NCBI RefSeq assembly: GCF_001724715.1
Contig: NZ_MEFG01000028.1
Span: forward strand, 1 to 45,733
From: Sphingomonas sp. SCN 67-18
GTDB taxonomy: Bacteria; Pseudomonadota; Alphaproteobacteria; Sphingomonadales; Sphingomonadaceae
DNA length: 45,733 nt
Direction of reading: 5' to 3'
Each line of letters starts with the position of its first letter. Positions within the stretch are counted from its first letter, which is position 1. The position numbers were made by a program, and so were the translations under genes. The notes beneath the pieces were generated by a model. It did not search any database and was not told where the DNA came from. It was given only the letters and a program-made list of their open reading frames with translations. This document shows, piece after piece, positions 7,518 through 16,308 of this stretch.

Positions 7518-9095
7518 ATGCCCAAGGTGCTGATTTCCGACAAGATGGATCCCAAGGCCGCCGAGATCTTCCGCCAGCGCGGGGTGCAGGTGGACGAGAT
7601 TACCGGCAAGACCAGGGAAGAGCTGATCGCCATCATCGGTGATTATGACGGCCTCGCCATCCGCTCGTCGACCAAGGTGACGAAGGAAGTGCTCGCCGCC
7701 GCCACCAATTTGAAGGTGGTCGGCCGCGCCGGCATCGGCGTCGACAATATCGATATCCCCGCCGCCTCCGCGCAGGGCGTGGTGGTGATGAACACGCCGT
7801 TCGGCAATTCGATCACCACCGCCGAGCACGCCATCGCCCTGATGTTCGCCCTCGCCCGCCAGCTGCCGGAGGCCGACGCCTCCACCCAGGCCGGCAAGTG
7901 GGAGAAGAACCGCTTCATGGGCGTCGAACTGACCAGCAAGGTGCTGGGGCTGATCGGCGCGGGCAATATCGGGTCGATCGTCGCTGATCGCGCGCTGGGC
8001 CTACGGATGAAGGTGATCGCCTACGATCCCTTCCTCACCCCGGAACGCGCGGTGGAAATGGGCGTGGAGAAGGTGTCGCTGGACGACCTGCTGGCGCGCG
8101 CCGACTTCATCACCCTGCACACCCCGCTGACCGACCAGACCCGCAACATCCTGTCGGCCGAAAATATCGGCAAGACCAAGAAGGGCGTGCGGATCATCAA
8201 CTGCGCGCGCGGCGGCCTGATCGACGAAGCGGCGTTGAAGGCGGCGCTCGATTCCGGCCATGTCGCCGGCGCGGCGCTGGACGTGTTCGTGGAAGAACCG
8301 GCCAAGGCATCGCCGCTGTTCGGCACCCCGGGCTTCGTCTCCACCCCGCATCTCGGCGCGTCGACCGACGAGGCGCAGGTGAACGTCGCCATTCAGGTGG
8401 CGGAGCAGATGGCCGATTATCTGATCGCCGGCGGCGTCACCAACGCGCTCAACATGCCTTCGCTCTCCGCCGAGGAAGCGCCCAAGCTGAAGCCCTATAT
8501 GGCGCTGGCGGAAAAGCTGGGCAGCCTGGTCGGCCAGCTCGCCCACGATGCGCTGTCGTCCATCTCCATCGAGGTCGAGGGCGCGGCCGCCGAGCTGAAC
8601 CAGAAGCCGATCACCGGCGCGGTGCTGGCCGGGCTGATGAAGGTCTATTCGGACACGGTGAACATGGTCAACGCGCCCTATCTGGCCCGCGAGCGCGGGC
8701 TGGACGTGCGCGAGGTGCGCCATGAGCGCGAGGGTGATTATCACACGCTGGTCCGCGTTTCGGTGAAGACCGAGGAGGGCGAAAAATCCGTCGCGGGCAC
8801 GCTGTTCGGCGCGCAGAACCCCCGGCTGGTTGAGATTTTCGGCGTGAAGGTGGAGGCCGATCTCGCCGGGCCGATGCTCTATGTCGTCAACCAGGACGCG
8901 CCGGGCTTCATCGGCCGCATCGGCACCACGCTGGGCGAGGCGGGGGTCAATATCGGCACCTTCCACCTCGGCCGGCGCAATGCGGGCGGCGAGGCGGTGC
9001 TGCTGCTCTCGCTCGACGAGACGGTGGACGAGGCGCTGCTGACCAAGCTCCACGGCCTGCCCGGCGTGAAGACCGTCAAGGCGCTGGCCTTTTGA
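7518..9095 (+). CDS. serA: D-3-phosphoglycerate dehydrogenase
   Basis: First step of serine synthesis: oxidises 3-phosphoglycerate with NAD. At 525 residues it has the long architecture: substrate-binding domain, Rossmann domain (GLIGAGNIGSIVADRALG), intervening ASB domain, and C-terminal ACT domain starting about MLYVVNQDAPGFIGRIG. The catalytic triad is visible as R231 (NCARGG), E260 (DVFVEEP) and H278 (TPHLGAS). The ACT domain usually allows serine feedback inhibition. The frame is open further upstream, but the ATG at 7518 has CAGGA seven bases before it and begins MPKVLISDKMDP as in homologues. The 100-base gap after serC holds GC-rich palindromes (CCCCGCC-CC-GGCGGGG) but no T-tract. Confidence 0.97.
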   Translation: MPKVLISDKMDPKAAEIFRQRGVQVDEITGKTREELIAIIGDYDGLAIRSSTKVTKEVLAAATNLKVVGRAGIGVDNIDIPAASAQGVVVMNTPFGNSITTAEHAIALMFALARQLPEADASTQAGKWEKNRFMGVELTSKVLGLIGAGNIGSIVADRALGLRMKVIAYDPFLTPERAVEMGVEKVSLDDLLARADFITLHTPLTDQTRNILSAENIGKTKKGVRIINCARGGLIDEAALKAALDSGHVAGAALDVFVEEPAKASPLFGTPGFVSTPHLGASTDEAQVNVAIQVAEQMADYLIAGGVTNALNMPSLSAEEAPKLKPYMALAEKLGSLVGQLAHDALSSISIEVEGAAAELNQKPITGAVLAGLMKVYSDTVNMVNAPYLARERGLDVREVRHEREGDYHTLVRVSVKTEEGEKSVAGTLFGAQNPRLVEIFGVKVEADLAGPMLYVVNQDAPGFIGRIGTTLGEAGVNIGTFHLGRRNAGGEAVLLLSLDETVDEALLTKLHGLPGVKTVKALAF

Positions 9096-9102
9096 TGCCG
9101 AT

Positions 9103-9134
9103 GCCGCCATTCCCGCTTTTGCTGGAATGGCGGC
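9103..9134. terminator. Hairpin after serA
   Basis: GCCGCCATTCC (9103-9113) and GGAATGGCGGC (9124-9134) form a perfect 11-pair stem with a 10-base loop that contains TTTT. No T-tract follows on the plus strand, so termination would need the stem alone or Rho. It sits eight bases after the serA stop and separates the serine operon from hisZ. Confidence 0.5.
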
Positions 9135-9180
9135 GCGGTTTCGGCCAGAGGGACCGCAGAGCGATGACGAGGATTTGGCC

Positions 9181-10296
9181 ATGACGATCACCCCCGGCCT
9201 GCTGCCAGAGGGGCTGCGCGACCGGTTGCCGCCCGATGCGGATGCGGCGGCGTCGATCATGCGCCACACCATCGATGCCATCGCGCTATGGGGCTATCAG
9301 CGCGTCGCGCCGCCCCTTGCCGAGTTTGAGGAGGCGTTGATCAGCCGCCTGAAATCGGCGCGCCCGCAGGATCTGCTGCGTGTCGTCGATCCGGTGTCGC
9401 AACGCTCGCTGGCGCTCAGGCCAGATATCACCGCGCAGGTCGGCCGCATCGCCGCCACCCGGCTGGCCGCCAGCGCGCGGCCGCTGCGCCTTTCCTATGG
9501 CGGGCCGGTGGTGAAGCTGCGCGCCACCCAGCTGCGCCCGGAACGGGAGATGACCCAGGTCGGGGCCGAATTGATCGGCAGCGACGGCGTCGCTGCGGCG
9601 GCGGAAATCGTCCAGGTGGCGATCGCCGCGCTGGAGGCGGTGGGCGTCACCGGCATCACCGTGGACCTGACCTTGCCCGATCTCGTCGATACGCTGGCGG
9701 GCGGCCCCTTTCCGCTGGCGGCGGAGGCGATCCCCACCGTCCGGCAATTGCTGGACGCCAAGGATGCGGCCTGCCTCGCCGCCATGGGCGCCGCCGCCTA
9801 TCTGCCGCTCATCGAGGCGGCCGGGCCGTTCGACGCCGCCGTGGAGACGCTGCGCGCCATCGATGCCGGCGGCGCGCTGGCGTCACGCATCGCCGGGCTG
9901 CGCGCCATCGCCGGGCCGCTGGCCGGCCATGCCACGGTGACGCTCGACCCCACCGAACGCCATGGCTTCGAATATCAGAGCTGGTTCGGCTTCTCGCTGT
10001 TCGCCGAAGGGCTGAACGGGGAAATCGGGCGCGGCGGCAGCTATACCGTGCTGCACGACAGCGGCGTCGAGGAACCCGCGGTCGGTTTCTCAATCTATCC
10101 CGATCCGCTGATCGATTTCGTCGCCAGCCAGGGCAGCGCCCGGCGGCTGTTCCTGCCGCCCGGCACCGATCCCGCGCAGGCGGCGGCGCTGCGGGCGGAA
10201 GGATGGGTCAGCGTCGCCGCGCTGGGCGATGCCTGCGATCCGAAGGCGCTGGGCTGCACCCATGCGCTGCGGGACGGACGGCCGACGGCGCTCTAA
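9181..10296 (+). CDS. hisZ: ATP phosphoribosyltransferase regulatory subunit
   Basis: HisZ is a histidyl-tRNA synthetase paralogue that lacks aminoacylation activity and partners with the short form of HisG in the first step of histidine synthesis. The 371-residue protein keeps the synthetase core: DPVSQRSLALRPDITAQVGRIA and LSYGGPVVKLRATQLRPEREM-TQVGAELIG, and a late GFEYQSWFGFSLFAEG. It lacks the C-terminal anticodon-binding domain, as HisZ does. The start is the ATG at 9181; the 18 codons upstream look non-homologous. The presence of HisZ implies a short HisG elsewhere in the genome. Its stop overlaps that of the convergent hydrolase gene by four bases, leaving no room for a terminator. 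Confidence 0.93.
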   Translation: MTITPGLLPEGLRDRLPPDADAAASIMRHTIDAIALWGYQRVAPPLAEFEEALISRLKSARPQDLLRVVDPVSQRSLALRPDITAQVGRIAATRLAASARPLRLSYGGPVVKLRATQLRPEREMTQVGAELIGSDGVAAAAEIVQVAIAALEAVGVTGITVDLTLPDLVDTLAGGPFPLAAEAIPTVRQLLDAKDAACLAAMGAAAYLPLIEAAGPFDAAVETLRAIDAGGALASRIAGLRAIAGPLAGHATVTLDPTERHGFEYQSWFGFSLFAEGLNGEIGRGGSYTVLHDSGVEEPAVGFSIYPDPLIDFVASQGSARRLFLPPGTDPAQAAALRAEGWVSVAALGDACDPKALGCTHALRDGRPTAL

Positions 10297-11201
10297 CGCG
10301 CCTCCTCAATGGGTATGAACCCGTTGTCGTGCCGCAGATTGGCGGTCAGGAACCCGTCCACCAGCCGCGTCGCCGCATCGCCATAGCGGCCCAGATTGCT
10401 GTTCAGCTGCATATGGCTGCTGTCGGCAATGCCGCTGAGCGTCACCGTCGCGCCCGCCTGCCGCAGCAGCCCGGCCAGCCCTTCCCCGTCCACCGCCGCG
10501 CCGGGGCGGTTGACGTCGTAAAGCATCAGCCATGCCGGCGCATTGGGCGGGTCGACATGGTTGTCGGGCGACAGCGCACCCTGCCGCGCCGGATCGGGGC
10601 CGAAGGCGGGGCCGTAATATTTCATCACCCCCGCCGGATTGGCGGCCATGATGGCGGGCACATTATAGCCGGCCCCGTCGATCAGCACGACCGCGCGGAC
10701 CGCCTCGAACGGAACCCCGGCGGCGTTCAGATAGCGCGGGTCCGTCGCCAGCATCGCGGCCAGATGCGCGCCGCTGCTGTGGCCGACCAGTGCGATCCTG
10801 TCCGCATCGATGCCATATCTGCGCGCATCCCGCCGCAAGCGGGCAAGCGCGGCGGCGATATCGCCCAGCTGCTGCTCCACCGTCACCTGCGGCACGAATC
10901 GATAGCCGATCGACCCGTAGACATAGCCTTGGGTGGTGAAGTGGGCCGGCTTGTCGCCGCCGCCCGCGCCCCGGCTGCCCATGGTCCAGCCGCCGCCGTG
11001 GATATAGACGACCAGCGGCGCCCGCTCCGCCCGCGCCACCGTGTAGAGATCGATATGCTGCAACGCATCCGGCCCGTAGGCGACGTCGCCGCGCGCCATG
11101 GGCGGCGGCGCGCGCAGGGTGGCGAGCGGAGTCGGCGTGCCGACGGCCAGCGCCGCCCCGGCCAGGCCAATAGCGAACAGACTGCCGATCATCCCGTTCA
11201 T
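10293..11201 (-). CDS. Secreted alpha/beta hydrolase (BD-FAE / esterase-lipase type)
   Basis: Exported hydrolase of 302 residues. A signal peptide runs MIGSLFAIGLAGAALAVGT. The oxyanion-hole motif HGGGW follows LVVYI, and the nucleophile elbow is GHSSGAH. The nucleophile serine is therefore clear; the acid is probably the Asp in MLYDVNRPG, and the His the one in DSSHMQL. The family includes carboxylesterases and feruloyl esterase-like enzymes acting on small esters; the substrate is not predictable. Two ATG codons (11201 and 11192) are possible; GGGAG precedes the first. It is divergent from purA and its stop overlaps the hisZ stop convergently. Confidence 0.9.
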   Translation of the reverse strand: MNGMIGSLFAIGLAGAALAVGTPTPLATLRAPPPMARGDVAYGPDALQHIDLYTVARAERAPLVVYIHGGGWTMGSRGAGGGDKPAHFTTQGYVYGSIGYRFVPQVTVEQQLGDIAAALARLRRDARRYGIDADRIALVGHSSGAHLAAMLATDPRYLNAAGVPFEAVRAVVLIDGAGYNVPAIMAANPAGVMKYYGPAFGPDPARQGALSPDNHVDPPNAPAWLMLYDVNRPGAAVDGEGLAGLLRQAGATVTLSGIADSSHMQLNSNLGRYGDAATRLVDGFLTANLRHDNGFIPIEEAR

Positions 11202-11329
11202 CCCGCTCCCGCACCCCGGATTTCATCGGTAAATAGCCGATAGCGCCGCAAGGGGCCATCTTTGCCATGGACTGTGCGTGCCCCCCGGAATAGGCACGGC
11301 GCGGGCTAGAACGACGGGGTAGCGATCCA

Positions 11330-12619
11330 GTGGCGAACGTAGCGGTAATCGGCGCGCAGTGGGGCGACGAAGGCAAGGGCAAGATTGTCGACTGGCTGGC
11401 GGAACGCGCCGACGTGGTCGTCCGCTTCCAGGGCGGTCACAATGCCGGCCACACGCTGGTGGTGGGCAACCAGACCTACAAGCTGTCCCTGCTCCCGTCC
11501 GGCATCGTGCGCGGCACGCCGTCCGTGATCGGCAACGGCGTGGTGCTGGATCCCTGGGCGCTGAAGGCGGAAGTCGCCAAGCTGCGCGATCAGGGCGTGA
11601 CCATCGACGCCGCAACGCTCCACATCGCGGATAATTGCGCGCTGATCCTGCCTTTCCACCGCGATCTGGATGCGCTGCGCGAGGACGCCAGCGGCGCGGG
11701 CAAGATCGGCACGACGCGGCGCGGCATCGGCCCCGCCTATGAGGACAAGGTGGGCCGCCGCGCCATCCGGGTGTGCGACCTCGCCCATCTCGACGATCTC
11801 GGGCCGCAGCTCGACCGGCTGACCGCGCATCATGATGCGCTGCGCGCCGGCTTCGGCGAACCGCCGATCGACCGGGCGAAGCTGCTCGCCGATCTGCGCG
11901 AGATCGCCGATTTCGTGCTCTCCTTCGCAAAGCCGGTGTGGCTGATGCTGGCTGATGCCCGCCAGCGCGGCGAGCGCATCCTGTTCGAGGGCGCGCAGGG
12001 CGTGCTGCTGGATGTCGATCATGGCACCTATCCCTTCGTCACCTCGTCCAACACCATCGCCGGCACAGCGGCGGGCGGATCGGGCCTCGGCCCGTCGGCG
12101 GTGGGTTTCGTGCTGGGCATCGCCAAGGCATACACCACGCGCGTCGGCTCCGGCCCCTTCCCGACCGAGCTTGAGGACGAGACGGGCCAGCGGCTCGGCG
12201 AGCGCGGCCATGAATTCGGCACCGTCACCGGGCGCAAGCGGCGCTGCGGCTGGTTCGACGCGGTGCTGGTGCGCCAGTCCGTCGCCGTTTCGGGCGTCAC
12301 CGGCATCGCGCTCACCAAGCTGGACGTGCTCGACGGGATGGACACCATCCGCGTGTGCACCGGCTACAGGCTGCGCGGCGCGCGGATCGATCATTTCCCG
12401 TCCAACGCGGCCGACCAGATGGCGGTGGAGCCGATCTACGAGGATATCGAGGGCTGGAGCGAATCGACCGCCGGCGCGCGCAGCTGGGCGCAGCTTCCCG
12501 CGCAGGCGATCAAATATATCCGCCGCATCGAGGAGCTGATCCGTTGCCCGGTGGCGCTCGTCTCCACCTCGCCGGAGCGCGACGACACGATCCTGGTGCG
12601 CGATCCCTTCGCCGACTGA
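11330..12619 (+). CDS. purA: Adenylosuccinate synthetase
   Basis: GTP-dependent ligation of IMP and aspartate, the first committed step to AMP. The 429-residue protein begins [20 protein letters not shown], with the GDEGKGK phosphate loop. Other family marks are [47 protein letters not shown] and the C-terminal [12 protein letters not shown]. Length is standard. The GTG start has no obvious Shine-Dalgarno site (GGGGTAGCGATCCAG precedes it). Proximity to hisZ joins histidine and purine metabolism, which share intermediates, though they are separated by an opposite-strand hydrolase. Confidence 0.98.
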   Translation: MANVAVIGAQWGDEGKGKIVDWLAERADVVVRFQGGHNAGHTLVVGNQTYKLSLLPSGIVRGTPSVIGNGVVLDPWALKAEVAKLRDQGVTIDAATLHIADNCALILPFHRDLDALREDASGAGKIGTTRRGIGPAYEDKVGRRAIRVCDLAHLDDLGPQLDRLTAHHDALRAGFGEPPIDRAKLLADLREIADFVLSFAKPVWLMLADARQRGERILFEGAQGVLLDVDHGTYPFVTSSNTIAGTAAGGSGLGPSAVGFVLGIAKAYTTRVGSGPFPTELEDETGQRLGERGHEFGTVTGRKRRCGWFDAVLVRQSVAVSGVTGIALTKLDVLDGMDTIRVCTGYRLRGARIDHFPSNAADQMAVEPIYEDIEGWSESTAGARSWAQLPAQAIKYIRRIEELIRCPVALVSTSPERDDTILVRDPFAD

Positions 12620-12627
12620 TCCGGCCG

Positions 12628-13860
12628 CTATTTCGATTCCCGGTCGGTCAACGGCCAGCCGCTCGCAAAGCCGACCAGCACCCTGGCCGGTTCGGCGCCG
12701 GTGTTGATCATGTGGTGGGCCGCGCCCTGCGGGATGCTGATCGTGTCGCCGGCCTTCAGCGCCACGTCCCTGCCGTCCACCACCTGCCGCAACTGGCCGG
12801 AAAGGACGTGCAGCACGACATCCGAATTGGGGTGGTAATGGCGGCCATTGTCGGCGCCCGGCTTCAACGTCATCAGCGCCATCGCCATCGATTTTGAACT
12901 GCGCTGCGCGCCCGAGGTGAGCCAAAGCAGCTCGCCCCAGGGGTGGGTTTCGCTCACGCCCCCTCCGGCGGGCAGGGTCACCGCCTCGGTGATCGGCGGC
13001 AGGCCGCTTGCCGGATAGGCGATGCGGCTGGCGGCATCCGCTGCCAGCGTTGTCTCGAACCCGCCCGGCGGCACATTCAGCCCGGCGGTCCAGAAGATGC
13101 TGTTCATCAGGAATTTCCTGAGCGCGGGCGAATCCAGCGACGCCAGATAATGCACACCGGTGAAGGTGACGGAGCGGCCGCCGTCCGTCCGGTTTGCGGC
13201 CCAGGCCACGGTGGCGCGCTGTTCCGGCAGCACCGTCGCCTTGCCGTCCACGAATTGCGGCGTCATCCGCCCGGCAAGCAGCGAGACGGCCGACGGCGCG
13301 AAATCGATGGCCGGATAGAATTCGTCGAAAATGTCGAACGTGCCGACCCCGTTCAGCACCGGATGCTGGGCCTCCGGCTCCAGCCGCACCGTCTGGGTGG
13401 TGCGGTTGGCCAGCCCGTAGCGCACGCCGCCCAGCCAGTCGCGCAGCGGGATGCTGCGGTCCGCCTTCGGCACGGTCGATGCCTGATGCAGCATCACCAG
13501 CCCCACGCCGCGCTTGACCAGCCCCTCCAGCTGCGCCCTGCGGCCCGCATCCAGCAGGGGGTGGCGGAAATCGCCGTCCAGATACATCACCACCGTCGCC
13601 GCGCCGCGCAGCGCGGCCTCGTCCGGCCAGGCATAGGGATAGGCGTCGATCTCCACCCCGCCCGGCTGGTCGGCGCCCACCAGCATATGCTTCAGCACCA
13701 AAATCCCGTCGCCGAAATCATGTTCGCCGGGGACATGCGAATTGGGGTTGCCGATCAGCAGGATCCGCTTCGGCCCGGCCGCCAAGGCCGGTCCGGCCGC
13801 CAGGCCAAGCCCGATCAGGCAGATCGCCACCACATGCTGAATCGTTTTGACAAGCGACAC
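12628..13860 (-). CDS. Exported ThuA-like domain fused to a C-terminal cupin
   Basis: A 410-residue two-domain protein. After a signal peptide (TIQHVVAICLIGLGLAAGPA, cut near ALA-AGP) comes a ThuA-type glutamine-amidotransferase-like domain (about 30-260: ILLIGNPNSHVPGEHDFGDG, VVMYLDGDFRHPLLD, FTGVHYLASLD). The last 100 residues are a cupin: HYHPNSDVVLHVLSGQL and IPQGAAHHMINTG supply the metal-binding histidines. Start: the GTG at 13860 follows GGGGAGGGGG by six bases and begins the signal peptide, so an upstream start giving 19 more residues is rejected. ThuA proteins are linked to sugar metabolism in some bacteria; the actual activity of this one is unknown. The gene is convergent with purA, eight bases away. 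Confidence 0.85.
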   Translation of the reverse strand: MSLVKTIQHVVAICLIGLGLAAGPALAAGPKRILLIGNPNSHVPGEHDFGDGILVLKHMLVGADQPGGVEIDAYPYAWPDEAALRGAATVVMYLDGDFRHPLLDAGRRAQLEGLVKRGVGLVMLHQASTVPKADRSIPLRDWLGGVRYGLANRTTQTVRLEPEAQHPVLNGVGTFDIFDEFYPAIDFAPSAVSLLAGRMTPQFVDGKATVLPEQRATVAWAANRTDGGRSVTFTGVHYLASLDSPALRKFLMNSIFWTAGLNVPPGGFETTLAADAASRIAYPASGLPPITEAVTLPAGGGVSETHPWGELLWLTSGAQRSSKSMAMALMTLKPGADNGRHYHPNSDVVLHVLSGQLRQVVDGRDVALKAGDTISIPQGAAHHMINTGAEPARVLVGFASGWPLTDRESK

Positions 13861-14105
13861 GATATCCCCCTCCCCGACATGACCCGCGCCGACGATAAGG
13901 GCGCGCCAATGCCTCACAAGATCATTGTCGCCCCACGGCGCGGGTGCTGCGGCACGATGCGCGCCGGCCCGTTACGACAGGCCGTTCGGCGATCGAGCCA
14001 GTCTCCCGCCAAGCCCTTGTATCCGGAACGGAAACGCCGCATCCGCCCGGCATGACAAGCCGCGAAGCGACCCGCCTGCTCACCCGGTCCGATCTGGAGG
14101 GCGAT

Positions 14106-14792
14106 ATGGCGGCCTCCCTGTCGGACTGGGCGCACCGCCTGCTGTTCGGCGCGATCGGCTGGCCATGGCTGCTCAGGAGCCTGTCCGGCGGGCGACCCCG
14201 CGACAAGGCGGCGCTGCTCGACCGGCTCGGCCTGCCCGCCGATTCGCTGCCGCACCTCGGCAGCTGGAAAGCGGATACCCGGCTGCTGGGCCTGATCGTC
14301 GACCATATCGAGGCGCATCGCCCCGCTTCGGTGGTGGAGCTGGGCGCGGGCGCTTCCACCCTCATCACGGCGCGCGCGCTGCAAAGCCATGGCGGCGGCC
14401 GGCTGGTCAGTTTCGACCAGCATCCCGATTTCGTCGCGGCCACCCGGCTGTGGCTGGCGGACTATGGGCTGGATGCCGACATACGAGCCGTCGATCTGGC
14501 CCCGTCGCCGGGTGAATGGCCGGGTTACTGGTATGATATCGCCCACCTGCCGGACAGCATCGACCTGCTGATCGTGGACGGCCCGCCATGGACCATCCAC
14601 CCCTATGTGCGCGGCGCGGCGGACACGCTGTTCGACCGGATTGCGGTTGGCGGCACGGTGATGCTGGATGATGGCGCGCGGCCCGGCGAGCGGATCGTCG
14701 CGGCGATTTGGCGTGAAAAATGGCCGAATTTCGATTTCCGGCTGGAAAGCAGCGGCGCGAAAGGCACGCTCATCGGCACGCGAACGGTCTGA
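14106..14792 (+). CDS. Class I SAM-dependent methyltransferase-like protein
   Basis: Rossmann-type methyltransferase fold. Motif I is VVELGAGASTL at about residues 76-86; the acidic residue ending strand 2 lies in LVSFDQHPDF; DLLIVDGPP holds a later acidic residue (D158) as in the TylF/CmcI-like or O-methyltransferase group. The substrate cannot be inferred. The start at 14106 has GGAGGG four bases upstream; an ATG at 14052 would add 18 residues (MTSREATRLLTRSDLEGD) but has no ribosome site. Both are possible. No membrane segment is certain, though LLFGAIGWPWLL near the N-terminus is hydrophobic. It ends inside a strong hairpin. Confidence 0.8.
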   Translation: MAASLSDWAHRLLFGAIGWPWLLRSLSGGRPRDKAALLDRLGLPADSLPHLGSWKADTRLLGLIVDHIEAHRPASVVELGAGASTLITARALQSHGGGRLVSFDQHPDFVAATRLWLADYGLDADIRAVDLAPSPGEWPGYWYDIAHLPDSIDLLIVDGPPWTIHPYVRGAADTLFDRIAVGGTVMLDDGARPGERIVAAIWREKWPNFDFRLESSGAKGTLIGTRTV

Positions 14793-14818
14793 CCGGGCGA
14801 GGGTGCCCGGCCAGACCG
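14785..14818. terminator. Bidirectional hairpin overlapping the methyltransferase stop
   Basis: Arms CGGTCTGACCGGGC (14785-14798) and GCCCGGCCAGACCG (14805-14818) pair over 14 positions with one A-C mismatch and a 6-base loop. It lies between two convergent genes and includes the methyltransferase stop codon. No T-tract follows, so strength as a terminator is uncertain. Confidence 0.55.
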
Positions 14819-14832
14819 CCCGCCGGACGGGC

Positions 14833-15084
14833 TCAGCGCGGCTCGGGCTGCTTGACCGCGTCCAGCTCCTCGGAATCGGGCACGCCGTTCCGGTTCGCGT
14901 CCACTTTCTCTTCCGTGGCAGGCTGCGCGGCGTCGGCCGGCGCGGCCGCGTCAGGCGCGGGGCTGGCCTCGGGCGCGGGGGCTTCGGCTGCCGGCGGCGT
15001 TTCCGGCGCGGCGGGGGTCTCCTGGGCAAAAGCCGCCGACGAAAGACCGGCCAGCAGCAACGAAGAAAGGGTCAGAATACGCAT
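14833..15084 (-). CDS. Small secreted Ala/Pro-rich protein with a single EF-hand loop
   Basis: An 83-residue exported protein. The signal peptide MRILTLSSLLLAGLSSAAFA is followed by a disordered Ala/Pro/Glu-rich stretch (about 21-60). A single 12-residue EF-hand loop at 62-73 reads D-A-N-R-N-G-V-P-D-S-E-E, with calcium ligands at positions 1, 3, 5, 9 and 12 and the conserved Gly at 6. Such loops occur in calcium-binding sensor or dockerin-like proteins, usually in pairs; here there is one. The ATG at 15084 is preceded by AAGGAGAG on the minus strand; an upstream ATG adding 11 residues would disrupt the signal peptide. Function unknown. Confidence 0.8.
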   Translation of the reverse strand: MRILTLSSLLLAGLSSAAFAQETPAAPETPPAAEAPAPEASPAPDAAAPADAAQPATEEKVDANRNGVPDSEELDAVKQPEPR

Positions 15085-15207
15085 TTTAGAGGCTCTCCTT
15101 AGATAGCCCCTGTTCAACGCGCCTCGGGCCTTATGGTCCCGCCGCTTATCCCCCTATTGGCCCGCACCGCCGCGCGGCCTATCGGCCCGTCCCGCCAGCC
15201 GCCCGGC

Positions 15208-16275
15208 TCATCCGCACTGGGCGCGATGCAGCAGCTTCTGGTCGGCCAGGACCAGCGCCACCATCGCCTCCACCACCGGCGCGCCGCGAATGCCGACGCA
15301 CGGGTCGTGCCGCCCCTTGGTGATGATGTCCGTCGCCTCGCCTTCGCGCGTCACCGTCTCCACCGGGATCAGGATCGAGCTTGTCGGCTTGAAGGCAACG
15401 CGCACCCGCACCGGCTGGCCGGTGGAAATGCCGCCCGCAATGCCGCCCGCATGGTTGGCGCGGAATTCCGGGCCGTCCTTGCCGGGGCGCATCGGATCGG
15501 CATTCTGCTCGCCGCTGAGCAGCGCCGCGCCGAAGCCGTCGCCGATCTCCACGCCCTTCACCGCGTTGATCGACATGCACGCCGCCGCCAGTTCGCTGTC
15601 CAGCTTGGCGTAGAGCGGCGCGCCCCAGCCGGCGGGCACGCCCGTCGCCTCGCACTCGATCACCGCGCCCAGCGACGATCCCCGCTTGCGCGCGGCGTCG
15701 ATCAGCCCTTCCCAGCGGGCCGCCGCCGCCGCATCGGGGCAGAAAAAGGGATTGGCGTCGATCTGGTCGGCGTCGAAATTGGCCGGGTCTATCGCGTCGC
15801 CGCCCACCGCGCTCACCCAGGCGCGAATGCGGACCTCGGGGATCACCAGCCGCGCCACGGCGCCCGCCGCCACCCGCGCCGCCGTCTCGCGCGCAGAAGA
15901 ACGCCCGCCGCCGCGATAGTCGCGAAAGCCATATTTGGCATCATAGGCATAATCGGCATGGCCGGGGCGATAGGCCCGGGCGACGTCCGAATAATCCTTG
16001 GACCGCTGGTCGACATTCTCGATCATCAGGCTGATCGGCGTGCCGGTCGTCCGCCCCTCGAACACGCCGGAGAGGATGCGCACCGCATCCGGCTCCTGCC
16101 GCTGGGTGGTGAAGCGCGACGTGCCGGGCCGCCGCCGGTCCAGATAGGGCTGGATATCGCCTTCGCCCAGCGCCAGCCCCGGCGGGCAGCCGTCAAGCAC
16201 CGCGCCCAGCGCCGGCCCGTGGCTTTCCCCCCAGGTGGTGAACCGCAGCACGCGGCCGAATGTGTTGAAGGACAC
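15208..16275 (-). CDS. aroC: Chorismate synthase
   Basis: Last step of the shikimate pathway: converts 5-enolpyruvylshikimate 3-phosphate to chorismate using reduced FMN. The 355-residue protein shows all three family signatures: GESHG at the N-terminus, [14 protein letters not shown] in the middle and [19 protein letters not shown] after it. It starts with GTG (TTCAACACATTCGGC follows) behind AGGGG. It is the last gene of a minus-strand operon (dnaJ-like, yihY, fabI, aroC), 33 bases after fabI. Chorismate feeds prephenate and hence pheA elsewhere in the window. Confidence 0.98.
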   Translation of the reverse strand: MSFNTFGRVLRFTTWGESHGPALGAVLDGCPPGLALGEGDIQPYLDRRRPGTSRFTTQRQEPDAVRILSGVFEGRTTGTPISLMIENVDQRSKDYSDVARAYRPGHADYAYDAKYGFRDYRGGGRSSARETAARVAAGAVARLVIPEVRIRAWVSAVGGDAIDPANFDADQIDANPFFCPDAAAAARWEGLIDAARKRGSSLGAVIECEATGVPAGWGAPLYAKLDSELAAACMSINAVKGVEIGDGFGAALLSGEQNADPMRPGKDGPEFRANHAGGIAGGISTGQPVRVRVAFKPTSSILIPVETVTREGEATDIITKGRHDPCVGIRGAPVVEAMVALVLADQKLLHRAQCG

Positions 16276-16308
16276 GCTTTTCCCCTCTTGTGCCCGCGAT
16301 GCCGGCGG

